Of a stretch of DNA of 32,196 nt, positions 1 through 6,565 are shown in pieces. The translations under genes were made by a program, and so were the position numbers. Positions within the stretch are counted from its first letter, which is position 1; every line of letters starts with the position of its first letter. Location of the stretch: assembly GCA_050303335.1 (NCBI GenBank), contig JBNLBN010000016.1, positions 1 to 32,196 of the forward strand, written 5' to 3'. Under the pieces are notes generated by a model that had not been told where the DNA came from, made no database searches, and saw only the letters and a program-made list of their open reading frames with translations. This DNA is from Bilamarchaeum sp050303335 (GTDB lineage Archaea; Micrarchaeota; Micrarchaeia; Anstonellales; Bilamarchaeaceae).

Positions 1-2
1 AG

Positions 3-422
3 CGAAGGGCAATGTTCAATGAGTATGTGGACAACGGCTCTGTACCTCTCACTGCAGGCCTATTCGACTTTCTCCATCATCTGGAATCACGGCATGTCAA
101 GACGGCAATCGCATCCGGTGGCCACAGGGGATATATTGACAAGATATTGAACCACTACCAGTTTGTCTTCGACTACGTGGTTACAGCAGACGATACGGAA
201 TTCCGCAAGCCCGATCCGAGGGTATTCCTCAATGCATCGCAGAACCTTGAGGTCGAAGCCCACGAGTGCCTTGTGATAGAGGATTCCTATTCAGGCTGCG
301 AGGCGGCAAGGAAAGCAGGGATGAAGCTCGTCTGGTTCCAGCCCCATCCGACACTCGCCGCGCCCGATTGCGACCTGGTAGCGCATGATTTCGTTGACAG
401 GCGGATTTTCAATCTACTATAA
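3..422 (+). CDS. HAD-superfamily hydrolase (beta-phosphoglucomutase-like), 5' truncated by window edge
   Basis: This is the C-terminal portion of a haloacid-dehalogenase-fold phosphatase or phosphomutase. The reading frame is open to the window edge, so the start and the nucleophile motif I (DxD) lie upstream of base 1; the first in-frame ATG is at 12. Visible are motif II (AIASGG), the motif III lysine in FRKPDP and the motif IV acid in VIEDSYSG, in the order and spacing of the beta-PGM/phosphoglycolate phosphatase subfamily. It is presumably a soluble, Mg-dependent enzyme. The substrate cannot be read from the sequence. The stop codon overlaps the TATA box of the downstream endonuclease gene. 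The family assignment is firm; the specific reaction is unknown. Confidence 0.85.
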   Translation, partial: RRAMFNEYVDNGSVPLTAGLFDFLHHLESRHVKTAIASGGHRGYIDKILNHYQFVFDYVVTADDTEFRKPDPRVFLNASQNLEVEAHECLVIEDSYSGCEAARKAGMKLVWFQPHPTLAAPDCDLVAHDFVDRRIFNLL

Positions 423-427
423 ATAAC
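416..427 (+). promoter_or_regulatory. TATA box for the tRNA-splicing endonuclease gene
   Basis: ACTATAAATAAC overlaps the stop codon of the HAD gene. Its centre is about 26 nt upstream of a predicted start near 447, giving a short leader that contains the AGGTGA ribosome-binding site at 460-465, 4 nt before ATG 470. Confidence 0.5.
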
Positions 428-469
428 CTTTCCCGGAATTATCTTTCGTTCGGAAATCTAGGTGAAGTA

Positions 470-1636
470 ATGATCAAGCTTGAACTAGACCGAAAGACCA
501 TAAAGGTAACAGAGCCTGCCGACGTTACCTCCCTTCATAATGGTTTTTACGGTACAATGGAAAAGGGTATAATCAGCCTCCAGCCTGAGGAAGCGATGTA
601 CATAATGGATATCAGGAACGGCAAATGTTTTGACAAGTCAGGAAACAGCTACACTTTCAATGAAGTGGCAGCCCTTTTTGCAAAGCAGAAGAAGCTGCTT
701 GCAAGATATCTCACATACAAGGACTGGAGGGACAAGGGACTGGTGCTCCGGCCAGTCAGCGAGGCAAATGGCAATTACGGAAGGACCCTGCTGCTTCATT
801 ATGATTCCAAGGATTTCAAGGTCCACTCATTTTCATTCCAGGCGCTCTTTTTCCCGGACGATCTTATCACGCTTGTCGACGATGAGACAGTCTCGAAAGA
901 GCTTTATGAAAAGGACTGGATAGGCCAGTTCGGGACATACAAGGCATCTCACAGGGGAAAACTGGGGAAGCTCGACATTTTCGAGACCATCTACCTTCTA
1001 AAACACAGCAACATGAGGCTCACCAACCTAAAGCTTGCCCAAGTGGAGAAACTGGCAAACAAGAGAATCAAGTTCTTCTCTGACATGTACCTCGTATACG
1101 AGGACTGGAGGAAAAGAGGCTATGTGGTGAAGACCGGTTTCAAGTTCGGGACTCATTTCAGGATATATTTCCCAGGAGCATCTCCCCTAAAGAGCGACAA
1201 GTGGATGCACTCCAAGCACGTCATCCACGTATTCCCAAGAAAGCACAAGCAGCTGATATCCGAATGGTCAAGGGCGATCAGGGTGGCCCATTCCGTGAAA
1301 AAGACATTCATACTCGCCATTCCGGGCAAAAAGTCGGAATACAAGTTCAATCCGAAGAAGCCCCTGCTCGATTTCCTTCTCTACCACCGCAAGAAAGGGG
1401 GGATAGAGACTCCCAAGACTGATTCTCCCAAGTACCTGATGTATTCCCTTACAGAGGACGAATATCTTGGAGGGGAGCAGCTTGCAAATGCATTGGCTGA
1501 ATGCTCCCATTTCGGGCTTGAGATGATGGTTGCAATAAGCGATCGGGAAAGCAGTGTCACGAACTATCTGATAAAAAAGATTGATCTTCCGGGTTCCAAA
1601 TACGAGTATTTCGAGATAGAATGGATTCAGCCCTAG
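470..1636 (+). CDS. endA: tRNA-intron endonuclease, three-unit (epsilon2-like) form
   Basis: Cleaves bulge-helix-bulge (BHB) motifs to remove introns from archaeal tRNA precursors. At 388 residues it is longer than the one-unit (about 180) and two-unit forms. A first degenerate unit contains YKDWRDKGLVL (83-93). A second, complete catalytic unit contains YEDWRKRGYVV, KFGTHFRIY, MHSKHVIHVF and RVAHSVKK, giving the likely triad Tyr233, His247 and Lys278. A third C-terminal unit (about 295-388) lacks the triad and resembles the structural half. This organisation matches the epsilon2 homodimeric enzyme described from the ARMAN-2 lineage, reported to have broad substrate specificity. AGGTGA 4 nt before the ATG fixes the start. 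Its TAG shares the palindrome CTAG with the stop of the convergent kinase. The two multi-intron tRNAs in this window are natural substrates. Confidence 0.9.
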   Translation: MIKLELDRKTIKVTEPADVTSLHNGFYGTMEKGIISLQPEEAMYIMDIRNGKCFDKSGNSYTFNEVAALFAKQKKLLARYLTYKDWRDKGLVLRPVSEANGNYGRTLLLHYDSKDFKVHSFSFQALFFPDDLITLVDDETVSKELYEKDWIGQFGTYKASHRGKLGKLDIFETIYLLKHSNMRLTNLKLAQVEKLANKRIKFFSDMYLVYEDWRKRGYVVKTGFKFGTHFRIYFPGASPLKSDKWMHSKHVIHVFPRKHKQLISEWSRAIRVAHSVKKTFILAIPGKKSEYKFNPKKPLLDFLLYHRKKGGIETPKTDSPKYLMYSLTEDEYLGGEQLANALAECSHFGLEMMVAISDRESSVTNYLIKKIDLPGSKYEYFEIEWIQP

Positions 1637-2565
1637 ATCCTGACGGTCGGGTCATCAGCCTTCGATGATTTTGCTGCTGAAATGCTATCACAATTCCCAA
1701 GTTCATGCGCTAATTCCTCTATGCTCTGGTATCTTTCATCAGGGTTCTTGGAGAGCGCCTTCAGCACTATCCTGTCCAGTTCCGGTGAAATGCCCTCCTT
1801 GAGCATGCTTGGCTTTACCGGCTCATAATTCAACGCCTTCAACACTACCTCGTATGGGCCTCCGGTGAGGAGGGGTCGCCCTGTCAGCAGGTTGAACATC
1901 ATAACGCCAATTGAGTAGATATCCGACCTCTGGTCGAAATCACTCATGGCGAGAATCTCTGGTGCAATATAATTGGGGGTGCCGGAAATAGTTTCCTTGT
2001 CTCCATCAATTGCTGTACAGCCCGGGAGGGACACAATGCCAAAGTCCAAGAGTTTTGCCCCATACTCCGTTACAAAGACGTTAGCTGGCTTTACGTCCCT
2101 ATGAACCAATCCCTTGTTGTGTACTGCTTTCAATGCGCTGCATACCTGCAGGATAATCTCTTTTCCGGCAACCCATTCAATTCCCGATTCGAGCATCTCA
2201 GAAAGGTTCTTTCCTTCAAGCAGTTCCATTGCCATGAAGGGCCTTCCCTGGTATGAACCTGAATCAATGTATCTTACTATATTCTCGTCGCTAAACAGCC
2301 GCAGCAGCGCAGCCTCCCGGATCATCATGTCTCCGTATTTCGGCTCTTCCTTCGCAACTTTTACTGCGACTTCCTGTTCTGTTTCGGAATCAAAGGCCCT
2401 ATGGATGCTACCACAGCCTCCATCACCAATTTTTTCCAAAACCTGAAACCTTTCATTTATGGTTTCTCCGATCATTAACCCCTCGCTTTTACACTGAATA
2501 CCACTCCATCTGACTTTGTTGTTTCGTCGTTTTTCAAGGGGGGATTTTAGGGAGGATCGGTCCAT
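1633..2565 (-). CDS. eukaryotic-like Ser/Thr protein kinase (PknB/Hanks type)
   Basis: A complete Hanks-type kinase domain fills the protein. The glycine loop is IGDGGCGS (46-53), the ATP lysine is in AVKVAK (Lys69), the alphaC glutamate is near 84, the catalytic loop is HRDVKPAN (Asp157), DFG is at 174-176, the activation segment ends GTPNYIAPE, and SDIYSIG (about Asp215) stabilises the C-lobe. No membrane segment or extracellular sensor domain is visible, so it is probably cytosolic. Start choice: the 310-aa form puts ATG 2565 about 28 nt from a TATA box (2589-2597), that is leaderless, but adds a basic 30-residue extension. The alternative Met31 (ATG at 2475) begins right at the kinase fold and has a weak GAGGGG upstream. 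Substrates are unknown. The stop overlaps the EndA stop in CTAG. Confidence 0.9.
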   Translation of the reverse strand: MDRSSLKSPLEKRRNNKVRWSGIQCKSEGLMIGETINERFQVLEKIGDGGCGSIHRAFDSETEQEVAVKVAKEEPKYGDMMIREAALLRLFSDENIVRYIDSGSYQGRPFMAMELLEGKNLSEMLESGIEWVAGKEIILQVCSALKAVHNKGLVHRDVKPANVFVTEYGAKLLDFGIVSLPGCTAIDGDKETISGTPNYIAPEILAMSDFDQRSDIYSIGVMMFNLLTGRPLLTGGPYEVVLKALNYEPVKPSMLKEGISPELDRIVLKALSKNPDERYQSIEELAHELGNCDSISAAKSSKADDPTVRI

Positions 2566-2588
2566 GTGATAGGTTATCTACTATTAAG

Positions 2589-2597
2589 CTTATAAAT
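2589..2597 (-). promoter_or_regulatory. TATA box for the kinase gene
   Basis: CTTATAAAT on the plus strand (ATTTATAAG on the minus strand) is centred 28 nt from ATG 2565, the spacing expected for a leaderless archaeal transcript. Confidence 0.5.
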
Positions 2598-2737
2598 ATG
2601 CATGTTTTTACTATTTCGGCAACCACAGCTTTCCTCGATAATTATGATGAACGGTTTTTTACAACTTTTTAAATGTTTGTGCCGAAAACCTCCCCTTTTT
2701 TATTGATTTTACCCCAATATCTGCTTGAGGTGTGGAC

Positions 2738-3007
2738 ATGGTAAGAGCTAGTCACATATTGGTAGAAGATGAAAATCTGGCAAAGGAACTGAAGGAAAAG
2801 ATCGAATCCGGAGAGGAATTCGCGTATGTCGCAAAGAAATACTCGATATGCCCGAGCAAGGAAAACGGCGGGGATCTTGGCGAATTCGGCAAGGGCGTCA
2901 TGGTCAAGGAGTTCGAGGATGCGGCATTCTCGCTTGATGTGGGGATCGTTTCAGAACCTGTAAAGACCCAGTTTGGCTATCATCTCATAATGGTAACGAG
3001 CAAATAG
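2738..3007 (+). CDS. Single-domain parvulin-type peptidyl-prolyl isomerase
   Basis: A 89-residue stand-alone parvulin (rotamase) domain. It begins VRASHILVEDE and contains the diagnostic GGDLGEFGKGVMVKEFEDAA stretch and the C-terminal FGYHLIMV strand with the conserved His. It should catalyse cis-trans isomerisation of X-Pro bonds. Without signal peptide or chaperone arms it is predicted cytosolic, like the small archaeal parvulins. A GTG at 2732 would add two residues, but GAGGTG (2727-2732) sits 5 nt before ATG 2738, so I take the ATG. The next gene follows after 40 nt. Confidence 0.9.
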   Translation: MVRASHILVEDENLAKELKEKIESGEEFAYVAKKYSICPSKENGGDLGEFGKGVMVKEFEDAAFSLDVGIVSEPVKTQFGYHLIMVTSK

Positions 3008-3047
3008 GTTTATAAGCAGTTGTTTCATAATTTGTATAGGTGTGTAT

Positions 3048-3656
3048 ATGAATTGGGTGGGGATTTTAACAATCATGCTATTGGTTCCGCTGGGTTTTTC
3101 AGCTATAATCGAATCAGGAGACAATGGAGTGCAGTTTGCAAATGAGACTTCTGCAGCCAAATGCCTGGATGAAAACGTCGACGCGGTTTACATCTGCTTC
3201 GGAAACAATGTCAAGGTAGTCTCTTCCGTAGAAGGAGAAGGGAGCACCTTCTACAAGCCCGAAGGAAAGATTGTAGAATGCCCGGATGTTGCGCCTACGG
3301 ATATGGGAGCAGAATGCATCCAGATGCTCCAGCCCAATTACTGTCCGAACGAATCAGTGTGCGGAGAATCTCCGCAACAGGTGTTTCCGGGCCAAAACAA
3401 CTCCCTTGAACCGGTTCCCGTAGTAGATGAACCGGCTGTGGAGCCGGAAGTCCAACCTGTTCCGGAACCTGTCGACAACAGGCCTGCAAGGCCGGAACCA
3501 GTAAGGAATCCTCCAAACAGGGAGGTTATCCCAGCTGCTGTTGAAAATGATTACGATACAGCTTTCATCGACCTGATCTGGATAATTGTTGTCCTGGGCC
3601 TTGCATCGCTTGCAGTATTGTTCTTTGCATTCAAGAAGAGCCTTACTGAGGGATAA
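3048..3656 (+). CDS. Exported, membrane-anchored Cys- and Pro-rich protein
   Basis: About 202 residues with an N-terminal hydrophobic signal segment (1-19), a cysteine-containing globular part (six cysteines between about 35 and 107, suggesting disulfides outside the cell), a Pro/Glu/Val-rich linker with repeated PEPV-like units (about 120-160), and one C-terminal membrane helix (about 175-196) ending in a short Lys-containing tail. This is the architecture of a surface protein held by its C terminus. I recognise no enzymatic family. AGGTG lies 5 nt before ATG 3048, which is preferred over the in-frame GTG at 3042. A TTTATAAG box at 3009-3016 supplies a promoter. The 3' end overlaps the convergent acetyltransferase gene by 14 nt. 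Confidence 0.75.
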   Translation: MNWVGILTIMLLVPLGFSAIIESGDNGVQFANETSAAKCLDENVDAVYICFGNNVKVVSSVEGEGSTFYKPEGKIVECPDVAPTDMGAECIQMLQPNYCPNESVCGESPQQVFPGQNNSLEPVPVVDEPAVEPEVQPVPEPVDNRPARPEPVRNPPNREVIPAAVENDYDTAFIDLIWIIVVLGLASLAVLFFAFKKSLTEG

Positions 3657-4119
3657 GAGTCTCGGGCAACAAGGCTATTTTTTCTACATCAGGCTTTTTC
3701 CCGACCCAGAATACCAGCCAGTCCCCCTTTTGCTCATGGCCATCGCATTTTTTCAGATACCAGGGATTTATCGGGTTGTCGATTTTTGCACGCCAGCTGA
3801 ATTCGGAAAAATTCTCGACAAGGGTTGCCCAGATATTCCTCCCGACACCGTTGCTCTGGTATTCCTTCTTGACAGCGAATTTATCCAGGTAGTGCTCGCC
3901 TTCAAGCTCCTTGACTATCGCAACGCCCTTCTGGTTATCATCGACAATCACGGCTTTTATGGGGCTTTCAAAGTAACCTGGAACAAGCTTCTTGCCGAAG
4001 CTTGCACTGATGATGCCTGCAATCGCGCTGCAATCGAAGCTCTTCAATACGCTGATCCCGCAATGAAGCTGGGGCGGAATCGTTGGTTTTAACTTTATGG
4101 GATTTTGTGTAAGTATCAT
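3643..4119 (-). CDS. N-acetylglutamate-synthase-type GNAT acetyltransferase (NAT/DUF619 domain), stand-alone
   Basis: A 158-residue GNAT protein of the NAT domain found at the C terminus of vertebrate-like N-acetylglutamate synthases. Diagnostic segments are YLDKFAVKKEYQSNGVGR (about 77-94, with the acetyl-CoA loop QSNGVGR), SWRAKIDNPINPWYLKKCDG (about 109-128) and WLVFWVG (134-140). It would transfer acetyl from acetyl-CoA to glutamate at the head of arginine biosynthesis. The amino-acid-kinase domain that carries arginine feedback in fused enzymes is absent, and no other arginine gene is in the window, so the substrate is inferred. ATG 4119 is 28 nt from the shared TATA box at 4141-4152; a GGGAGGT directly abuts the ATG, too close to act normally. 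Confidence 0.8.
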   Translation of the reverse strand: MILTQNPIKLKPTIPPQLHCGISVLKSFDCSAIAGIISASFGKKLVPGYFESPIKAVIVDDNQKGVAIVKELEGEHYLDKFAVKKEYQSNGVGRNIWATLVENFSEFSWRAKIDNPINPWYLKKCDGHEQKGDWLVFWVGKKPDVEKIALLPETLIPQ

Positions 4120-4140
4120 ACCTCCCTTAGGTCTGTAAAA

Positions 4141-4152
4141 AGCTTATAAATA
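4141..4152. promoter_or_regulatory. TATA box shared by divergent acetyltransferase and ACT-domain genes
   Basis: AGCTTATAAATA reads as a TATA box on both strands (TTATAAA / TTTATAA). Its centre (about 4147) is 28 nt from ATG 4119 on the minus strand and predicts a plus-strand start near 4174, 21 nt before ATG 4195. It is the only such box in the 75-nt gap. Confidence 0.5.
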
Positions 4153-4194
4153 CATCGTCAGAACTGTTACATTTATTATTTTATTTGTTCTAAA

Positions 4195-4785
4195 ATGAAC
4201 AATATGAGATTATCCAACCTCATTTCCCTATATGTGAAAAAGAGGCCCTTCCTCAGTGAAGCGCTTAGGATGGGCATAGTGAACCACTCGGCTCTTGCAA
4301 GGAGGATATCCGATGATCTGGGAACTGATAGTGCTGATGCGGTCAAGATGGCCCTTATCCGCCTCTCAGGCAAGCTGTGGAAAAAGCAGGATGATCTCGA
4401 GGGTAAAATACTTTCCATCCTGAAGAAAAGCTCAATGACCCTCCGGAACAAGGTGGCAGTGGTTATAACATCAAGGCCCATTGAGAATCTCAGCTATCTC
4501 TCCTACACCCAATCAGGGCGCCAGATGACATACATAGTCGAAGAATCTGAGCTTGGTCCTCTTAAGGGCAAATACAAGATCGAGGAAAATCTGAACCTCA
4601 TAGTGATCCAGAGCCCTGAAGAAGTAGAAGAGGTCCCAGGGGTCATCTCGCACCTTCTCTCATCCCTTTCAAACGAGGGGATTAACGTAGTTGAGTTCAT
4701 CTCATGCTATACTGATACCCTTCTAGTTGTCCGCCAGGCTGATACGGCAAAAACATACAGCATACTTTCAGATATCATGGGTTGA
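4195..4785 (+). CDS. Archaeal ACT-domain-containing protein
   Basis: The 196-residue protein has an N-terminal helical part (LSNLISLYVKKRPFLSEAL, then a winged-helix-like ALARRISDDLG segment) followed by two ACT-like halves (about 85-130 and 130-196). The latter contains IQSPEEVEEVPGVISHLLSSL and EFISCYTDTLLVV, typical of ACT sensor domains. Such archaeal proteins are thought to bind a small ligand such as an amino acid and to regulate, but no target is visible. The first ATG is used; a second at 4204 is equally possible because the leader lacks a Shine-Dalgarno site. Divergent from the N-acetylglutamate-synthase-like gene over one TATA box, which weakly suggests shared amino-acid control. 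Overlaps the next, convergent gene by 11 nt. Confidence 0.7.
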   Translation: MNNMRLSNLISLYVKKRPFLSEALRMGIVNHSALARRISDDLGTDSADAVKMALIRLSGKLWKKQDDLEGKILSILKKSSMTLRNKVAVVITSRPIENLSYLSYTQSGRQMTYIVEESELGPLKGKYKIEENLNLIVIQSPEEVEEVPGVISHLLSSLSNEGINVVEFISCYTDTLLVVRQADTAKTYSILSDIMG

Positions 4786-5611
4786 GCATCGGAAGATGGT
4801 CCATGCCCACGACCATGAGAACGTTCCTTATATGCGGATAGCTTGAAAGCAGCATGTCCATTTCCAATCTTGAATGCAGGTTCCATCCATTCATGAACTT
4901 CTCCCAGATCTCATCTGATTTTCCTTCGCTCCAGGAAAGCGATTCGATTGCACGGTATGCTACCTCGCATGTGCCGTCTCTGTCCAGGCCCAATTCCCTT
5001 TCAATATCGATCAATATCCGGTTTGCAGCAATTTTTTCTTCATCAGTTATCGGCATCATGTTCAGGGTTTTTATCAGCGCTCCCCTTTCTTCTACCTTGT
5101 ACTTGCTTATAGTATCCCTTGCAAGGACCACATCAACATCCTTAGAATTGATTTTAGCCAATCCGGCTATTTCAGATCTGACGCCCGGATCTTCGATGTT
5201 ACTTACGGCGTTTCCAATAGGGATCTCTAAAATGGCTGAAAGCTCGATATAATATCCATGGAAAATTGAATATGCTTTCATATTTTTCATGTTCATATCC
5301 GAATCAAGCCCTTCAACCAATATTGCCCAGCTTTTATTCATCTCAGGAAAAAAAACATCGTGGGTGAAATGAATCGGAAGAGGAGACCCGTGCATCTCTC
5401 CAATCGCATGCACTCTTTTTCCGGAAATATCAGTCACAACGGCAGAGAGGCTCATGTCCCTTTTTTCTTCTTTCCAGTATTCTCTTAGGATAACCTGGAT
5501 ATTCCCAGTGTGCTTTCCCATTATGTGTTCAAAAAGGGCAGGTTCATCCTTGAAATGTATCCCTTTCTTTTTCATTGGCGTGGTAGTCACTCTAAGCAGT
5601 TTGCCAGACAT
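4775..5611 (-). CDS. TIKI/TraB/ChaN-like fold protein (putative metallo-hydrolase)
   Basis: A 278-residue protein with the three spaced motifs of the TIKI/TraB/EreA-ChaN superfamily: GEMHG (71-75), a central LVEG (98-101), and VVGMDHL near the C terminus (267-273). The conserved Glu and His residues of these motifs form the metal or catalytic site in characterised relatives. No signal peptide or membrane anchor is apparent, so it is probably cytosolic, unlike the membrane TraB branch. The substrate is unknown. ATG 5611 follows the tRNA-Arg gene by 36 nt, and the T-rich stretch between them may serve as both the tRNA terminator and this gene's TATA element. The superfamily call is moderate. 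Confidence 0.6.
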   Translation of the reverse strand: MSGKLLRVTTTPMKKKGIHFKDEPALFEHIMGKHTGNIQVILREYWKEEKRDMSLSAVVTDISGKRVHAIGEMHGSPLPIHFTHDVFFPEMNKSWAILVEGLDSDMNMKNMKAYSIFHGYYIELSAILEIPIGNAVSNIEDPGVRSEIAGLAKINSKDVDVVLARDTISKYKVEERGALIKTLNMMPITDEEKIAANRILIDIERELGLDRDGTCEVAYRAIESLSWSEGKSDEIWEKFMNGWNLHSRLEMDMLLSSYPHIRNVLMVVGMDHLPMLNP

Positions 5612-5626
5612 GTGTCAATAATTGGA

Positions 5627-5647
5627 CAAAAATAATTAAAAATAAAA
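5627..5647 (-). terminator. T-rich terminator of tRNA-Arg
   Basis: On the minus strand the tRNA discriminator base is followed at once by TTTTATTTTTAATTATTTTT, a typical archaeal oligo-T termination region. The same AT-rich stretch lies about 20-30 nt upstream of ATG 5611 and could double as its TATA element. Confidence 0.5.
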
Positions 5648-5683
5648 CGGGCCCGAGGGGATTTGAACCCCTGACCATCGCCT

Positions 5684-5715
5684 TTCTCCCGGAGCCAATT
5701 CTCCGGGGCGCTAGA
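5684..5715 (-). other. tRNA-Arg intron 3 (canonical 37/38)
   Basis: 32 nt. The central helix pairs exon CUCC (positions 32-35) with GGAG (5689-5686). Bulges are UAU and AAA. The interior holds a GC-rich hairpin, CCGGAG-AAUUGG-CUCCGG, partly competing with the central helix. Confidence 0.75.
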
Positions 5716-5730
5716 TAGGAGAGCGCCACT

Positions 5731-5762
5731 AAAGACTCAAATAGCAATATTGCTTTTTTGAT
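5731..5762 (-). other. tRNA-Arg intron 2 (D-stem, between positions 22 and 23)
   Basis: 32 nt. The central helix is GGAU (5768-5765) with GUCU (5736-5733), containing two G-U pairs. Bulges are AGA and UUA. The inner hairpin is UCAAA/UUUGA capped by AGCA-AUAU-UGCU. It is the weakest of the three motifs but the only solution found that completes both the D-stem and the anticodon stem. Confidence 0.6.
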
Positions 5763-5771
5763 CTATCCAAG

Positions 5772-5825
5772 CTGCTCACTCAATTTGGACTATAAGTTCT
5801 TGTGAAACCTTATGCCAAAAAGTTA
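5772..5825 (-). other. tRNA-Arg intron 1 (D-loop, between positions 15 and 16)
   Basis: 54 nt. The central BHB helix pairs exon GCUC (5831-5828, the D-stem itself) with GAGC near the intron 3' end (5777-5774). Bulges are AGU and AGC. An inner stem continues through ACUU/GAGU and UUUGG/CCAAA. The outer helix is poor, so this is a relaxed BHB. Confidence 0.75.
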
Positions 5826-5830
5826 CTGAG

Positions 5831-6469
5831 CTACGGGCCCTTTACATATTCAATTAACCACGTTGAATATTTTTTATTGTGTAAGTCATTTTTAGGAGAT
5901 ATATCTTTAAACCATTTGGCAACATTATCCCGACCCTTCAACCTCATTTGTCTACCATATCTTATTGTGCGGAAACTTTGTGCGGAGAGATTTTCCGCAA
6001 TCCAGTCAAGTATCTCAATGTTTTTTAATGTAATATCTATTACAGGATATGGAACTTTATACCGCGGATCCCTATCGAAAAAAACCGACCCATCTGTATC
6101 AAAAATCCCTCTAATTACTCTCTTTTGCAATTCCCAGGTTTTTGGAAGTTTGTCAATGTTAAATTTATTTTTTCTTCCTATAGGAAAATCGAAATTCTTC
6201 TGAAAAAAATCAAATATCCCTTGACTGTTTATAATAATGTAATAGGTGTTTATGTCCTTTCTCTCTTGATAATACCCATTCACACAAAGCGTATCTTTTA
6301 TCAGCCTTTGAATATATCCTCTATAATCAACCTCCTTCTTCAAATTTCCACAAAAACAAACTTGTTTCCTTTTTCTTGGGTTTCCCGAAATTCCGATCCA
6401 TCCGTCCCCGATCAATATCCCCAAGATTTCATTCAAATCTGGATCCGAGGGATCCAAGTGATGTTTCAT
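5831..6469 (-). CDS. LAGLIDADG homing endonuclease abutting tRNA-Arg
   Basis: A 212-residue site-specific DNA endonuclease. Two LAGLIDADG helices are visible: NEILGILIGDGW (13-24, acid Asp22) and VIRGIFDTDGSV (118-129, acid Asp126), so one chain can form both active-site halves. The DNA-binding saddle between and after them is Lys/Arg/Tyr-rich. The last codons GGC CCG TAG are the first bases of the tRNA-Arg gene: the stop is tRNA positions 8-10. The ORF is much more AT-rich than its neighbours and uses AAA/ATT codons heavily, suggesting lateral arrival. It lies 5' of the tRNA rather than inside an intron. The TTTTTAAAAG box at 6534-6543 could start a transcript near 6511. Activity and target are inferred. 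Confidence 0.85.
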   Translation of the reverse strand: MKHHLDPSDPDLNEILGILIGDGWIGISGNPRKRKQVCFCGNLKKEVDYRGYIQRLIKDTLCVNGYYQERKDINTYYIIINSQGIFDFFQKNFDFPIGRKNKFNIDKLPKTWELQKRVIRGIFDTDGSVFFDRDPRYKVPYPVIDITLKNIEILDWIAENLSAQSFRTIRYGRQMRLKGRDNVAKWFKDISPKNDLHNKKYSTWLIEYVKGP

Positions 6470-6533
6470 GTATTCATTACATTTTCTTCAAATAGAATCA
6501 TTAACAGGGTTCATTTCCGAGGACACCAACTTG

Positions 6534-6543
6534 TTTTTAAAAG
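6534..6543. promoter_or_regulatory. TATA box for the asparagine-synthase-like gene, possibly also the homing endonuclease
   Basis: TTTTTAAAAG is centred 27-28 nt upstream of ATG 6566 on the plus strand, predicting a leaderless mRNA. Being near-palindromic, it could also direct a minus-strand start near 6511, 42 nt before the endonuclease ATG. Confidence 0.5.
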
Positions 6544-6565
6544 AGTTTTCTAAAAATCTTGTTTG

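Larger units (their letters stand above)
5648..5840 (-). tRNA. tRNA-Arg(CCU) with three introns
   Basis: Acceptor GGGCCCG (5840-5834) pairs with CGGGCCC, discriminator G at 5648. The T arm is AGGGG-UUCAAAU-CCCCU. The D and anticodon arms form only after removing three introns. Exons: 5840-5826, 5771-5763, 5730-5716, 5683-5648, total 75 nt. The joined D arm is GCUC-AGCUUGGAUA-GAGU. The anticodon arm is GCGCU-CUCCUAA-GGCGA with anticodon CCU and a G27-A43 mismatch; U31-G39 is a wobble. Each junction lies in 3-nt bulges around a 4-bp helix, cut after the second bulge base: introns after positions 15, 22 and 37. CCA is not encoded. An AATATT element centred 28 nt upstream (5866-5871) lies in the endonuclease ORF and may be its promoter. 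Isotype and the outer ends are firm; intron 2 is the least certain. Confidence 0.85.

Noticed and set aside
2644..2650. ATGATGA resembling a C/D-box sRNA C box.
   Set aside because: No CUGA D box or second C'/D' pair follows within the expected distance; chance match in an AT-rich gap.
5707..5726. Hairpin GCGCU-CUCCUAUCU-AGCGC read as an intact anticodon arm.
   Set aside because: A 9-nt loop, and the T arm would be 37 nt away with an impossible variable region. The GGCGA 3' strand after the third intron fits better.
5711..5768. Alternative intron in tRNA-Arg with a perfect GAUA/UAUC central helix, joining at base 5711 (exon GCGCC).
   Set aside because: It completes the D-stem but leaves no anticodon stem or loop: the next bases form only the CCGGAG/CUCCGG hairpin with no U33 or plausible anticodon. 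The three-intron solution gives a full tRNA.
5831..6469. Homing endonuclease as an intron-encoded ORF within tRNA-Arg.
   Set aside because: No copy of the tRNA 5' half exists upstream of the ORF (6470-6562 inspected), and the tRNA is complete downstream, so the ORF is outside the gene.
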